This document shows, one piece after another, positions 32,346-39,618 of a DNA stretch of 64,000 bases. Source of the DNA: Clostridia bacterium (GTDB taxonomy: Bacteria; Bacillota; Clostridia; Oscillospirales; Acutalibacteraceae). Where the stretch lies: contig JAFXAK010000024.1 in assembly GCA_017517135.1 (NCBI GenBank), positions 1 to 64,000 of the forward strand, read 5' to 3'. A program made the translations under genes and the position numbers. The notes beneath the pieces are model-generated. The model did no database searches and was not told the origin of the DNA. It saw only the letters and a program-made list of their open reading frames with translations. Position 1 is the first letter of the stretch. Each line of letters starts with the position of its first letter.

Positions 32346-33418
32346 TGGCTAAGGTTCTTGTTAAGGGCAACGAAGCTATCGCAGAAGCTGCTGTCAGAGC
32401 AGGTTGCCGCTTTTTTGCAGGATATCCTATCACTCCCCAGAATGAAATTCCCGAATATCTCTCCTGGCGTTTGCCCGAGGTCGGCGGTGTATTTGTTCAG
32501 GGTGAAAGCGAAGTTGCTTCAGTTAATATGGTATACGGTGCTGCAGCATCAGGCTGCAGAGCAATGACCAGCTCCTCAGGCCCCGGCATAAGCTTAAAGG
32601 CAGAGGGTATCTCCTATCTTTCCGGCACACAGCTGCCTGCAGTTATTGTAAACATCAGCCGAGGCGGTCCCGGTCTCGGTTCAATTCAGCCTGCACAGCA
32701 GGACTATTTACAGGCAACAAAAGCCCTCGGTCACGGCGGTTTCCGTGTTATGGTTTTTGCTCCTTCAACATTACAGGAGGCTGTTGACCTTACTTATTCT
32801 GCATGGGATTATGCTGAACGCGACAGAAATCCCGTTCTTATTCTTATGGACGGCTGTCTCGGTGCTATTATGGAACAGGTTGAATTCCCCGAAATGAAAG
32901 AGCCTATGAGAGAAGGAACAAAAAACTGGTCTCTCAACAGAGTTGAGGGTGTACACCGTTCAGACAGACTTCTTACACCCTACTTCCCCGAAGCTATGCT
33001 GGAAATGCAGAACAAGTCAAGAGCGCTTATGGTTAAGCGTTGGGAAGAAAACGATGTAAAGGTTGAAGAATTTATGCTTGACGATGCAGAATTTGTTGTT
33101 GTTGCATACGGCATTTCTGCACGAGTTGCAAAAGAAGCAATTCTCAAGCTCCGTGAAGAAGGCTACAAAATCGGGATGATAAGACCTATAACCCTCTTCC
33201 CCTTCCCCAAAGAAAGCTTCAGAAAGCTTGACTACACAAAGGTTAAAGGCTTTATTGATATTGAATTGGCAATACCTGCACAGATGCGTGATGATATTGC
33301 ACTTGAAGTCAAAGACCGTGCGCCTATTTATGAATACTGTCGTTCGGGCGGATTCCTCTTTGATGATGACGGCGTTTATACCGCTGTTAAGAAAATACTT
33401 GACGGAGGTGCAAAATAA
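32345..33418 (+). CDS. 2-oxoacid:ferredoxin oxidoreductase, alpha subunit
   Basis: A 357-residue subunit with the pyrimidine-binding TPP domain and transketolase-C-like domain: VKGNEAIAEAAVRAGCRFFAGYPITPQ, the glutamate-containing EYLSWRLPEVGG, GESEVASVNMVYGAA, TSSSGPGISLKAEGI and NISRGGPGLG. ATG 32345 follows AAGGAGGAAC. It resembles VorB/KorA, so the substrate could be branched-chain 2-oxoacids or 2-oxoglutarate; sequence reading alone does not separate these. Ends one base into the beta gene start. Confidence 0.93.
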   Translation: MAKVLVKGNEAIAEAAVRAGCRFFAGYPITPQNEIPEYLSWRLPEVGGVFVQGESEVASVNMVYGAAASGCRAMTSSSGPGISLKAEGISYLSGTQLPAVIVNISRGGPGLGSIQPAQQDYLQATKALGHGGFRVMVFAPSTLQEAVDLTYSAWDYAERDRNPVLILMDGCLGAIMEQVEFPEMKEPMREGTKNWSLNRVEGVHRSDRLLTPYFPEAMLEMQNKSRALMVKRWEENDVKVEEFMLDDAEFVVVAYGISARVAKEAILKLREEGYKIGMIRPITLFPFPKESFRKLDYTKVKGFIDIELAIPAQMRDDIALEVKDRAPIYEYCRSGGFLFDDDGVYTAVKKILDGGAK

Positions 33419-34167
33419 TGGCTGTTTACAAAAGACCTGCTACTCTCAAAAAGAATCCCAGCGGCTTCTGCCCCGGATGTATGCATTCACTTTCAACAAA
33501 AATCATTGCAGAGGTTGTTGACGAAATGGGACAGAAGGATAACTGTCTTCATATCGTTCCCGTTGGCTGTTCAACACTTAACCTTGTTTACTGGCAGGGG
33601 GATATTCTCGGTGCAGCACACGGCAGAGCTCCTGCTGTAGCAACAGGCTTCAAGAGAACAAATCCCGAAAGACTTGTTTTTGCTTATCAGGGTGACGGTG
33701 ACCTTGCTGCTATCGGTCTTGCAGAAATTATGGGTGCCGCAAACAGAGGCGAAAACTTCACGGTTATTTTCTTCAACAATCAGACCTACGGTATGACAGG
33801 CGGTCAGATGGCTCCTACAACACTTATAGGTCAGAAGACCACAACAACAAGATACGGAAGAGACGCAGAAACCACAGGTTATCCTATGAAGATGTGCGAG
33901 CTTCTTGCAACTCTTGAAGCACCCGCATTTGTTGCCCGTTATGCACTTAACACTCCCAAGGGTGTTATGGAAGCAAAAAAGGCTATCAGAAAAGGCTTTG
34001 AAATTCAGATGGCAGGCAAGGGATTTTCTTTCATAGAGCTTCTCGGAAACTGTCCCACAAACTGGGGTATGACTCCTTTACAGACTCTTGAATATATGGA
34101 AAGCAACACTATCCCCTATTTCAAGCCCGGTGTATATAAAGATAAGTATAAGGATGAGGTGAAATAA
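33418..34167 (+). CDS. 2-oxoacid:ferredoxin oxidoreductase, beta subunit (TPP-binding)
   Basis: A 249-residue TPP-binding subunit: CPGCMHSLSTKIIAEV, VGCSTLN, HGRAPAVATGFKRTNPE, the TPP/Mg motif GDGDLAAIGLAEI with FFNNQTYGMTGGQMAPTT. It holds thiamine diphosphate for oxidative decarboxylation of the 2-oxoacid to acyl-CoA. ATGG overlaps the alpha stop (TAATG); GGAGG upstream. Confidence 0.94.
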   Translation: MAVYKRPATLKKNPSGFCPGCMHSLSTKIIAEVVDEMGQKDNCLHIVPVGCSTLNLVYWQGDILGAAHGRAPAVATGFKRTNPERLVFAYQGDGDLAAIGLAEIMGAANRGENFTVIFFNNQTYGMTGGQMAPTTLIGQKTTTTRYGRDAETTGYPMKMCELLATLEAPAFVARYALNTPKGVMEAKKAIRKGFEIQMAGKGFSFIELLGNCPTNWGMTPLQTLEYMESNTIPYFKPGVYKDKYKDEVK

Positions 34168-34168
34168 T

Positions 34169-34723
34169 ATGAAAAAATCATTGGTTGTTTCAGGCTCAGG
34201 CGGACAGGGCGTTATGAGTTCCGGTATAATGGTAGCGCAAACTGCAGTTGCTGCGGGTAAATGTGCAACATATTTACCTGAATACGGCCCCGAACAGCGT
34301 GGCGGTAGCGCTAAATGTACCGTTGTTGTAAACGATACTGAAATTATTTCCCCTCTTGCAAGCAAGTGTGATACTCTTATAACAATGAATGAGCAGTCAT
34401 ATAAAAAGTTTGGTGCTTCCCTGAAAGCAGGCGGTGTGCTCATTGCTAACACAAGCCGTGTAATATCTCCCATTACCAGAGAAGACATTGTTGTTGTTGC
34501 GGTTCCCGCTGATGATATTGCTGTTGAACTCGGTAACATCAAGTGTGCAAACATAGTTCTTATCGGCGCTCTCATCGGTGCTGATGCAGGAATTATCACA
34601 GAAGAAGCAATGCTCAACAGCCTTACAGCAAAGTTCGGTTCCAAGAAACAGGAAGTTCTTGATCTCAACAAGGCAGCTCTTGCAAAGGGTATAGAATTCG
34701 GCAAAGCCGCTATTGCAAAATAA
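34169..34723 (+). CDS. 2-oxoacid:ferredoxin oxidoreductase, gamma subunit
   Basis: A 184-residue gamma domain with SGSGGQGVMSSGIMVAQTAVAAG and the typical TYLPEYGPEQRGGSAKCTV motif that helps bind CoA and the other subunits. Fourth gene of the operon, one base after the beta stop; GATGAGGTG serves as ribosome site. A strong terminator follows. Confidence 0.94.
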   Translation: MKKSLVVSGSGGQGVMSSGIMVAQTAVAAGKCATYLPEYGPEQRGGSAKCTVVVNDTEIISPLASKCDTLITMNEQSYKKFGASLKAGGVLIANTSRVISPITREDIVVVAVPADDIAVELGNIKCANIVLIGALIGADAGIITEEAMLNSLTAKFGSKKQEVLDLNKAALAKGIEFGKAAIAK

Positions 34724-34735
34724 GATATTTTTTCT

Positions 34736-34772
34736 GACCTGCATTGTTTGATTTTTCAATGCAGGTCTTTTC
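34736..34772 (+). terminator. Terminator of the 2-oxoacid oxidoreductase operon
   Basis: GACCTGCATTG pairs with CAATGCAGGTC (34736-34767), followed by TTTTCTTG. Confidence 0.85.
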
Positions 34773-34805
34773 TTGCAAAAAATTCAAATTTTTATAAAAA
34801 AAGTA

Positions 34806-34834
34806 TTGACAAATCATTTTTAGTAGAGTATAAT
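34806..34834 (+). promoter_or_regulatory. Promoter of tRNA-Gln
   Basis: TTGACA (34806-34811), 17-bp spacer, TATAAT (34829-34834). Confidence 0.85.
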
Positions 34835-34862
34835 TCCAACTGTTGCAAACAAGTAAATACTT

Positions 34863-34936
34863 AGAGGAATAGTGTAACGGTAGCACTGCAGACTCTGACT
34901 CTGCCTGTTGGGGTTCGAATCCCTATTCCTCTGCCA
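34863..34936 (+). tRNA. tRNA-Gln (CTG), with encoded CCA
   Basis: Acceptor AGAGGAA/TTCCTCT, anticodon stem GCAGA/TCTGC with loop CTCTGAC (anticodon CTG), T arm with GGTTCGAATCC, discriminator G then CCA. Own promoter and terminator. Confidence 0.93.
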
Positions 34937-34937
34937 A

Positions 34938-34973
34938 AAAATCCGACAAGTTTCGACTTGTCGGATTTTTTTA
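34938..34973 (+). terminator. Terminator of tRNA-Gln
   Basis: AATCCGACAAG pairs with CTTGTCGGATT and is followed by T7. A hairpin array starts right after the T run. Confidence 0.85.
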
Positions 34974-34974
34974 T

Positions 34975-35160
34975 CCATTGCGAAAGCAATGGTATATCAT
35001 CAGCCGTCAGGCTGTATATCATCAAGGGCGACAATGTCGCCCTTGTATCTCATCACCGAAGGTGTATAAAGCTTTCGCAATGATGATATGCAACTTCTTG
35101 CGAAGTTAATAATATTCAATTACTTACGGAATTGATGATATACAATGCTACGCATTGATT
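34975..35160. repeat. Hairpin array 1 with TATATCATCA linkers
   Basis: A series of short perfect hairpins of differing sequence (CCATTGC-GAAA-GCAATGG; CAGCC-GTCA-GGCTG; AAGGGCGAC/GTCGCCCTT; CACC-GAA-GGTG; AACTTC-TTGC-GAAGTT; CAATGC-TAC-GCATTG) joined by TATATCATCA in the left half and by its inverse TGATGATATA in the right half. It starts at the T run of the tRNA-Gln terminator (TTTTTTATCCA) and ends at GCATTGATT. Same design as array 2. Confidence 0.85.
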
Positions 35161-35183
35161 TTGACTAAACTTTATAGTATAAT
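35155..35183 (+). promoter_or_regulatory. Promoter of the four-helix-bundle gene
   Basis: TTGATT (35155-35160), which is the last part of array 1, with a 17-bp spacer and TATAAT (35178-35183). Confidence 0.65.
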
Positions 35184-35203
35184 CATACAAAGGAAGTGGT
35201 TAT

Positions 35204-35563
35204 ATGTCTCCAAATTATCTGCTTATGTATTCTGAACAGTTAGCAACTGATATAGAGTTGCTTTGTCAGAACATAAAAGCATCATCAAATACATTGTTTC
35301 AAATTCGTAAAAGTTCAAGTAGTGTTTATGCAAATATACGTGAAGCAAATTACGGTCAGAGTAAAGCGGATATGCTCTCTAAATTTGAGATTTCATTGAA
35401 AGAATGTACTGAAACGGAAGGTTGGTTAAAACTTCTTTTTAATACTGGTACAATTGATGAAGAAACGTTTAAAAAATATAGAAACCTTTGCGGTAGGATA
35501 AGAAGAATGTTGATATCAAGTTGCAAGACACTAAAAGAAAGTCCTGACAAATCAAGGAGTTGA
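35204..35563 (+). CDS. Four-helix-bundle (S23-type) protein
   Basis: A 119-residue all-helical protein similar to the four-helix-bundle family first found in 23S rRNA intervening sequences and related to the Avd accessory proteins of diversity-generating retroelements: LLMYSEQLATDIELLCQNIK, SSSSVYANIREANYGQSKAD, FEISLKECTETEGWLKLL. Members form pentameric barrels that bind nucleic acid. No reverse transcriptase or rRNA is near. It lies between two hairpin arrays, whose end supplies its -35 box. AAAGGAAGTGG precedes the ATG. Role unknown. Confidence 0.8.
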   Translation: MSPNYLLMYSEQLATDIELLCQNIKASSNTLFQIRKSSSSVYANIREANYGQSKADMLSKFEISLKECTETEGWLKLLFNTGTIDEETFKKYRNLCGRIRRMLISSCKTLKESPDKSRS

Positions 35564-35567
35564 TATT

Positions 35568-35825
35568 ATGAAAAAAGAAAATTGCACTAAAGAAAAATGG
35601 ATTCACATGAATAATAAAATGAATAAAGTTCTGAAAATTTTTGGTGTTATTGGTATTGTTCTTGTAGGAATTAGTTTAGTTGCGGCTTTTTTGGGATTTT
35701 TAATGAGCAGTGAGAATCTTTTCTATACCGGAATTTCTCTTTTAGTTTTTGCGCTTCCTATATATTTTGTTGTATTTTTGCTTGTTTTTATAATTGCAGT
35801 GATTATAGAAGAAAAAAGCAAGTAG
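35568..35825 (+). CDS. Small membrane protein, 85 aa
   Basis: Starts four bases after the four-helix-bundle gene, with AAGGAG upstream, so the two are cotranscribed. After a charged N-terminus (MKKENCTKEKWIHMNNKMNK) come two membrane segments (about residues 24-45 and 53-80). No family recognised. Its pairing with the S23 gene inside the array-bounded cassette is the most notable fact. Confidence 0.6.
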   Translation: MKKENCTKEKWIHMNNKMNKVLKIFGVIGIVLVGISLVAAFLGFLMSSENLFYTGISLLVFALPIYFVVFLLVFIIAVIIEEKSK

Positions 35826-35866
35826 TCTAATCGAAAATTTTTTGTTGCTATTTTAAGCTACAAACA

Positions 35867-35905
35867 CAAAAAATTAAGGATTTCGTTAGAAGTCCTTAAT
35901 TTTTT
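35867..35905 (+). terminator. Terminator behind the cassette
   Basis: AAATTAAGGA pairs with TCCTTAATTT (35868-35902), followed by a T run that leads straight into array 2. Confidence 0.8.
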
Positions 35906-35907
35906 AT

Positions 35908-36104
35908 CCAATCCGAAGGATTGGCATGTGATCGCCGTAGGCGTATGTAATCCGTTTGCCTTGCAAACGGTATGGCATCAAGCCATGGCTTGTATGTTTC
36001 CTCCTTCGAATTGATTACATACCTTTCTGCGAAAGGATTACATACATCACTTCGAGATGATTACATTCCGTCTTTCGACGGATTACATACAAGGCTACCG
36101 CCTT
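35908..36104. repeat. Hairpin array 2 with TATGTAATC linkers
   Basis: Hairpins CCAATCC-GAA-GGATTGG, CGCC-GTA-GGCG, CGTTTGC/GCAAACG, AAGCC/GGCTT, CTTTC-TGC-GAAAG, CGTC-TTTC-GACG and AAGGC-TACC-GCCTT, joined by GTATGTAATC-like linkers on the left and by the inverse GATTACATAC on the right. Begins with TTTTTATCCA after a terminator and ends with CCTTGATTTT, like array 1, but hairpins and linker differ. Confidence 0.85.
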
Positions 36105-36129
36105 GATTTTTTCTCCCGATACAAACAGA

Positions 36130-36158
36130 TTGACTTTTGTTTTTCATTATTATACAAT
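36130..36158 (+). promoter_or_regulatory. Promoter downstream of array 2
   Basis: TTGACT (36130-36135), 17-bp spacer, TACAAT (36153-36158). Confidence 0.65.
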
Positions 36159-36203
36159 TAATATACAGATATATTTGCAAAAGAGAATTTGTGAGGCACG
36201 GAT

Positions 36204-36428
36204 ATGATAAATGAAGCTAAATTACTTGAGTTTGTCAGACCATATTATGCGAACAAGGACATTATGCATAATATGTGGCATATTGAGCTGGTAAGAAAAT
36301 TGGATTTTATGGAAAAAAATGTTTTAGATAAAAGTAATTGTTATTTACCCGAAACTATTCCACTGTGCGAGGAAATGAACGAATATACCAACAGTTTTTT
36401 TGAAGAAATAGTTAAAGAGATTCGCTGA
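36204..36428 (+). pseudogene. Truncated HD-domain-like protein, 74 aa
   Basis: The product begins LLEFVRPYYANKDIMHNMWH, which resembles the start of HD-family phosphohydrolases (two His at the usual first metal positions), but it ends after 74 residues with no Asp-containing second half. It is probably the remnant of a longer enzyme. It has its own promoter and a GAGGCACGG ribosome site, so a short product could still be made. Confidence 0.45.
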
Positions 36429-36461
36429 AATTCAACAAAAACATTTTTTTGAGGCTTTAAT

Positions 36462-36691
36462 ATGAACACAACCAAACCTACAGAAAATCACCAAAACAAC
36501 CGCTTTCTTCAGAAGGTCTTTTTCCGGACAAAATAAAAATTAACACGGAAAACATAGATACTCTTTTACAGGTTAAATGGACAAATTATACACAACAGCA
36601 AGCAAAAGAGCTTTGTGAAATTTTTGAGATCGACTATGATGATATGATGCTTTGGCTTAAAGAGGAATGGGATATAGTTATTAAGGAGTGA
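36462..36691 (+). pseudogene. Frameshifted small gene
   Basis: An ATG at 36462 begins MNTTKPTENHQNN and reaches a stop after 24 codons; a second frame from about 36491 continues PLSSEGLFPDKIKIN and ends in MMLWLKEEWDIVIKE at 36691 without its own start. A single-base indel near 36480-36495 would join them. Followed after eight bases by the DUF6487-like gene. Function unknown. Confidence 0.45.
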
Positions 36692-36699
36692 GATTATAT

Positions 36700-36930
36700 A
36701 TGAAATGTCCTTTCTGTGATACTGAAATGCTTCACGGATATTTAAATTGCGGAATGGCTCTTTGGAGTGAAAGAAAACATAAACTCAGTTTGCTTCCCGA
36801 CGGCAAAGAAAAATACACATTGCATTTAAGACAACCTATACTCTCTCCGCATCAGATTGAAAGTTTTTGCTGCCCTGAATGCAAGAAGCTCGTTATTGAC
36901 ACAAAAGATTTTGAAAACAATCTTGATTGA
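36700..36930 (+). CDS. PF20097/DUF6487-like zinc-ribbon protein, 76 aa
   Basis: Starts MKCPFCDTEMLHGYLNCG and ends with FCCPECKKLVIDT, two CxxC pairs that fit the short PF20097 (DUF6487) zinc-ribbon type common in Clostridia. The ATG at 36700 gives the typical MKCP start; the frame upstream is spurious. AAGGAGTGAG precedes it. Function unknown. Confidence 0.7.
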   Translation: MKCPFCDTEMLHGYLNCGMALWSERKHKLSLLPDGKEKYTLHLRQPILSPHQIESFCCPECKKLVIDTKDFENNLD

Positions 36931-36971
36931 GTATTTTTATAAAAATCGGTTACAAAAAAGGAATGAGTTAA

Positions 36972-37466
36972 ATGAAACAAAAGCTTTCAAATCTCAAGCA
37001 AGTAGTTATTGGCGCAGTTATTGTATATTCTATCTGGCTGATCGGTTTTCTTGCTATGGAAGACCCGCTTTGTCTAATCACTGATTTTTGTTCGGATGTT
37101 ATCTGGTGGATAAAAGATATAATTGCTGTATCTTCACCTTTTGTTGCTTCATTGTCATTGATTGTATTAGCTGTTGTGAGCAAAAAGTATGATAATAAAT
37201 ATATTTATTATTCCGCCCTTACAGTTGTCTGCATACCAATATTTCTAAGCTTGTTAATATCACTTGATTATGATGCAACATCATTATTTTCTTTTTTAGT
37301 TGTAATGCCGATTTATACTGTTTTTTACCCGTTTTCAATTGCCGCTGAGGTTATTTATGATTTATCATATACCTTTAATTTTGGATATATTATTGCATTG
37401 TTACTGTTAATCATAGGAATTTCAGTTGTTGCCTTTATAAAACAAAAGACACAGAAAAACTCATAA
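36972..37466 (+). CDS. Membrane protein, 164 aa
   Basis: Four hydrophobic segments (about residues 11-32, 45-70, 78-105, 132-156) with short polar loops and a Lys-rich tail. No family recognised. In an island of small, AT-rich accessory genes between array 2 and the esterase. AAAAGGAATG is just upstream of the start. Confidence 0.6.
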   Translation: MKQKLSNLKQVVIGAVIVYSIWLIGFLAMEDPLCLITDFCSDVIWWIKDIIAVSSPFVASLSLIVLAVVSKKYDNKYIYYSALTVVCIPIFLSLLISLDYDATSLFSFLVVMPIYTVFYPFSIAAEVIYDLSYTFNFGYIIALLLLIIGISVVAFIKQKTQKNS

Positions 37467-37479
37467 AGGTGGTATTTTT

Positions 37480-37890
37480 ATGTGTTACTTTTTATATGGT
37501 GCTGTTAACAGAGAAATAAATGAACGCGATTATAAAAATATAATCAAAAACTCAAAATATCATTTTGTGCCCGGCGATATTGCAGATGTAAATTCTTGTG
37601 TTGCAAATTGTGCTGAAAATTATAGAATTACATCAAATCACTGTGATTGTGAGTCTGCCGTTGGCGGAAAAGATATTTATAACGAAGAGTTGAAAAACTG
37701 GGAAGAATTATTATTAAAATTAAAAACTGCTCAAGGAATAAAATATGTACTATTAAGCAAAAACTGGTGGAAAGAAACAAACACAAAGCAAGAAACTATT
37801 CACATAGATGATGTAGATATTGCAAGTTTTCTTGCTGACATCGAGAATAATTGTTTGTACCAAATATATTTATATCCAAAATACTATTAA
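37480..37890 (+). CDS. Hypothetical protein, 136 aa
   Basis: Begins MCYFLYGAVNREINERDYKN and contains NSCVANCAENYRI and HCDCESAVGG, then a helical region and an aromatic C-terminus. Related short proteins starting MCYFLYGA occur in gut Clostridia, with no known function. AAAGGTGG lies at the right spacing. Possibly a metal-binding cytosolic protein. Confidence 0.6.
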   Translation: MCYFLYGAVNREINERDYKNIIKNSKYHFVPGDIADVNSCVANCAENYRITSNHCDCESAVGGKDIYNEELKNWEELLLKLKTAQGIKYVLLSKNWWKETNTKQETIHIDDVDIASFLADIENNCLYQIYLYPKYY

Positions 37891-37907
37891 ATTGTGAGGT
37901 TTTAGAT

Positions 37908-38867
37908 ATGGCAAGTTTTTTAGGTAAAGCATTTTCTGAAATTGCGCGGTTTGCAGGTAATGTAAATCCTGTTACCGTTGAGAAAAAGAAAAAAAATGTT
38001 GTAAAGGATCTGCGCAGTATGGAGCCTTTGTTCAAGCATTATTTTGCTCCCAAGGGCTATAAATACGAAAAAACAGATGTTGGCGGTGTTGCTACCGAAA
38101 TTTTTTCTAAGAAAGAAAACGGAAACGACAAGGTAATTCTTGTTATTCACGGCGGTGCATATATTTCAAGAATGATGTTCTATTACAGACTTCTCAACAA
38201 GCGCTATTCAAAGGCTTCCGGCGGCGGTACGGTTGTTCATTTTGAATATCGCTGTGCACCTGAATATCAGTACCCTTGCGCACTTGAGGATACTCTCAAG
38301 GTATGGAATTGGCTTGTTGAAAAAGGCTACAAGGAAGAGAATATTATTACTGTCGGGGATAGCGCAGGCGGACATCTCAGCGTAAATCTTATGATGAAGC
38401 TTAAGGAAGCAGGCAGAAAATTACCGAGAGCCGCTGTTCTTATTTCCCCCTGGCTTGATATGACAGCAAGCGGCAAATCATATGTTGATAACTATAAGGT
38501 CGATCCTGTATTCGGTATCAGAGGTCAAACACCGACAGCCGAAGAGGTTAAAGAACTGCTTATGAAAAGTGAGCTTTATATGTGGCTCGGAGATAATGAC
38601 CGTAAAAATCCGTACATATCCCCTGTTTATAACACCTTTGATGAAACATATCCCCCTATTCTTGTTACCGTCGGCGGAAACGAAATGCTGTTAAGCGATT
38701 CTCAAACTCTTGTTGAAAAATGGAATCAGGCAGGAAGTATTGCTAAAATTCATATCGCAGAGGGTATGTTCCATGCATTTAACATATATCAGCTTTTCCC
38801 TGAAGCACAAAAGGCTCTGAAAATAGCAGACGATTTTATAAAAGAACAGTTTTTCGGTAACAAATAA
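37908..38867 (+). CDS. Alpha/beta hydrolase, HSL-type esterase
   Basis: A 319-residue esterase/lipase-like hydrolase: oxyanion-hole motif VILVIHGGAYIS, nucleophile elbow VGDSAGGHLS, a later Asp around VTVGGNEMLLSD and His in EGMFHAFNIY. This is the HGG/GDSAGG pattern of hormone-sensitive-lipase-type esterases. It lacks a signal peptide, so it acts in the cytoplasm on short-chain esters or similar. ATG 37908 with GTGAGG upstream. Confidence 0.88.
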   Translation: MASFLGKAFSEIARFAGNVNPVTVEKKKKNVVKDLRSMEPLFKHYFAPKGYKYEKTDVGGVATEIFSKKENGNDKVILVIHGGAYISRMMFYYRLLNKRYSKASGGGTVVHFEYRCAPEYQYPCALEDTLKVWNWLVEKGYKEENIITVGDSAGGHLSVNLMMKLKEAGRKLPRAAVLISPWLDMTASGKSYVDNYKVDPVFGIRGQTPTAEEVKELLMKSELYMWLGDNDRKNPYISPVYNTFDETYPPILVTVGGNEMLLSDSQTLVEKWNQAGSIAKIHIAEGMFHAFNIYQLFPEAQKALKIADDFIKEQFFGNK

Positions 38868-38881
38868 AGACGAACATATAT

Positions 38882-38914
38882 AAAATCCTGTCGATAGCTT
38901 TCGATAGGATTTTT
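38882..38914 (+). terminator. Terminator behind the esterase
   Basis: AAAATCCT-TCGA pairs with TCGA-AGGATTTT and is followed by TTTATA. Confidence 0.65.
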
Positions 38915-38930
38915 ATATAAAGGAAGAATA

Positions 38931-39608
38931 ATGAATATAGAAGCAACACTTCTCAGTATGTCAGATTTACAGTATAAAGAATTTCAATCAAAGCTTATCC
39001 CGAATATTCCTTCTGATAAAATAATCGGAGTGAGAATACCGGAATTGAAAGCCTTTGCAAAAAGCATACGGGATACAAAAGAAGCTGATGAGTTTTTAAG
39101 CAGTTTGCCGCATAAATATTACGATGAAAATAATTTACACGCATTTCTGATAGCGAAAACCAAGAGCTTTGACGAGTGCATAGAAAAAATTGACTCATTT
39201 TTGCCCTTTGTTGACAACTGGGCAACCTGTGATTCATTAAGACCGAAATGTTTTAAGGATAACACCGACAGACTTCTTGTGCACATTTACCGTTGGATAA
39301 ATTCAAATCACACATACACAGTTCGCTTCGGAATAGAAATGCTTATGCTTTTTTATCTCAGCGATAAATTTGATGAAAAATATCTTAAAACCGTTGCATC
39401 AATAACATCAGATGAATATTACATAAATATGATGATTGCCTGGTATTTTGCAACTGCACTGTCAAAACAATATAAAGCTGCTCTGCCCTATCTTGAAAAC
39501 GCAAATCTGTCAAAATGGGTACACAACAAAACAATACAAAAGGCTGTTGAAAGCTATAAAATAAATACAGAACAAAAGATTTATCTTAAAACTTTAAGAA
39601 GAAAATAA
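38931..39608 (+). CDS. DNA alkylation repair protein (AlkD-like)
   Basis: A 225-residue all-helical HEAT-repeat protein of the AlkD-like family: IIGVRIPELKAFAKSI, YDENNLHAFLI, FVDNWATCDSLRPKCF, the last with the conserved Asp-Asn-Trp segment that contacts the lesion. Members remove bulky or charged alkyl bases such as N3-methyladenine. AAAGGAAGAATA precedes the ATG. It leads a short operon with the aldo/keto reductase, ten bases apart. Confidence 0.88.
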   Translation: MNIEATLLSMSDLQYKEFQSKLIPNIPSDKIIGVRIPELKAFAKSIRDTKEADEFLSSLPHKYYDENNLHAFLIAKTKSFDECIEKIDSFLPFVDNWATCDSLRPKCFKDNTDRLLVHIYRWINSNHTYTVRFGIEMLMLFYLSDKFDEKYLKTVASITSDEYYINMMIAWYFATALSKQYKAALPYLENANLSKWVHNKTIQKAVESYKINTEQKIYLKTLRRK

Positions 39609-39618
39609 GGAGAATGCT

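Noticed and set aside
35204-35563. Avd protein of a diversity-generating retroelement
   Set aside because: The fold is related, but there is no reverse transcriptase, template repeat or variable repeat in the window.
34975-36104. CRISPR array
   Set aside because: The variable parts are palindromes and the constant parts are only 9-10 bp linkers that invert halfway; no cas genes are near.
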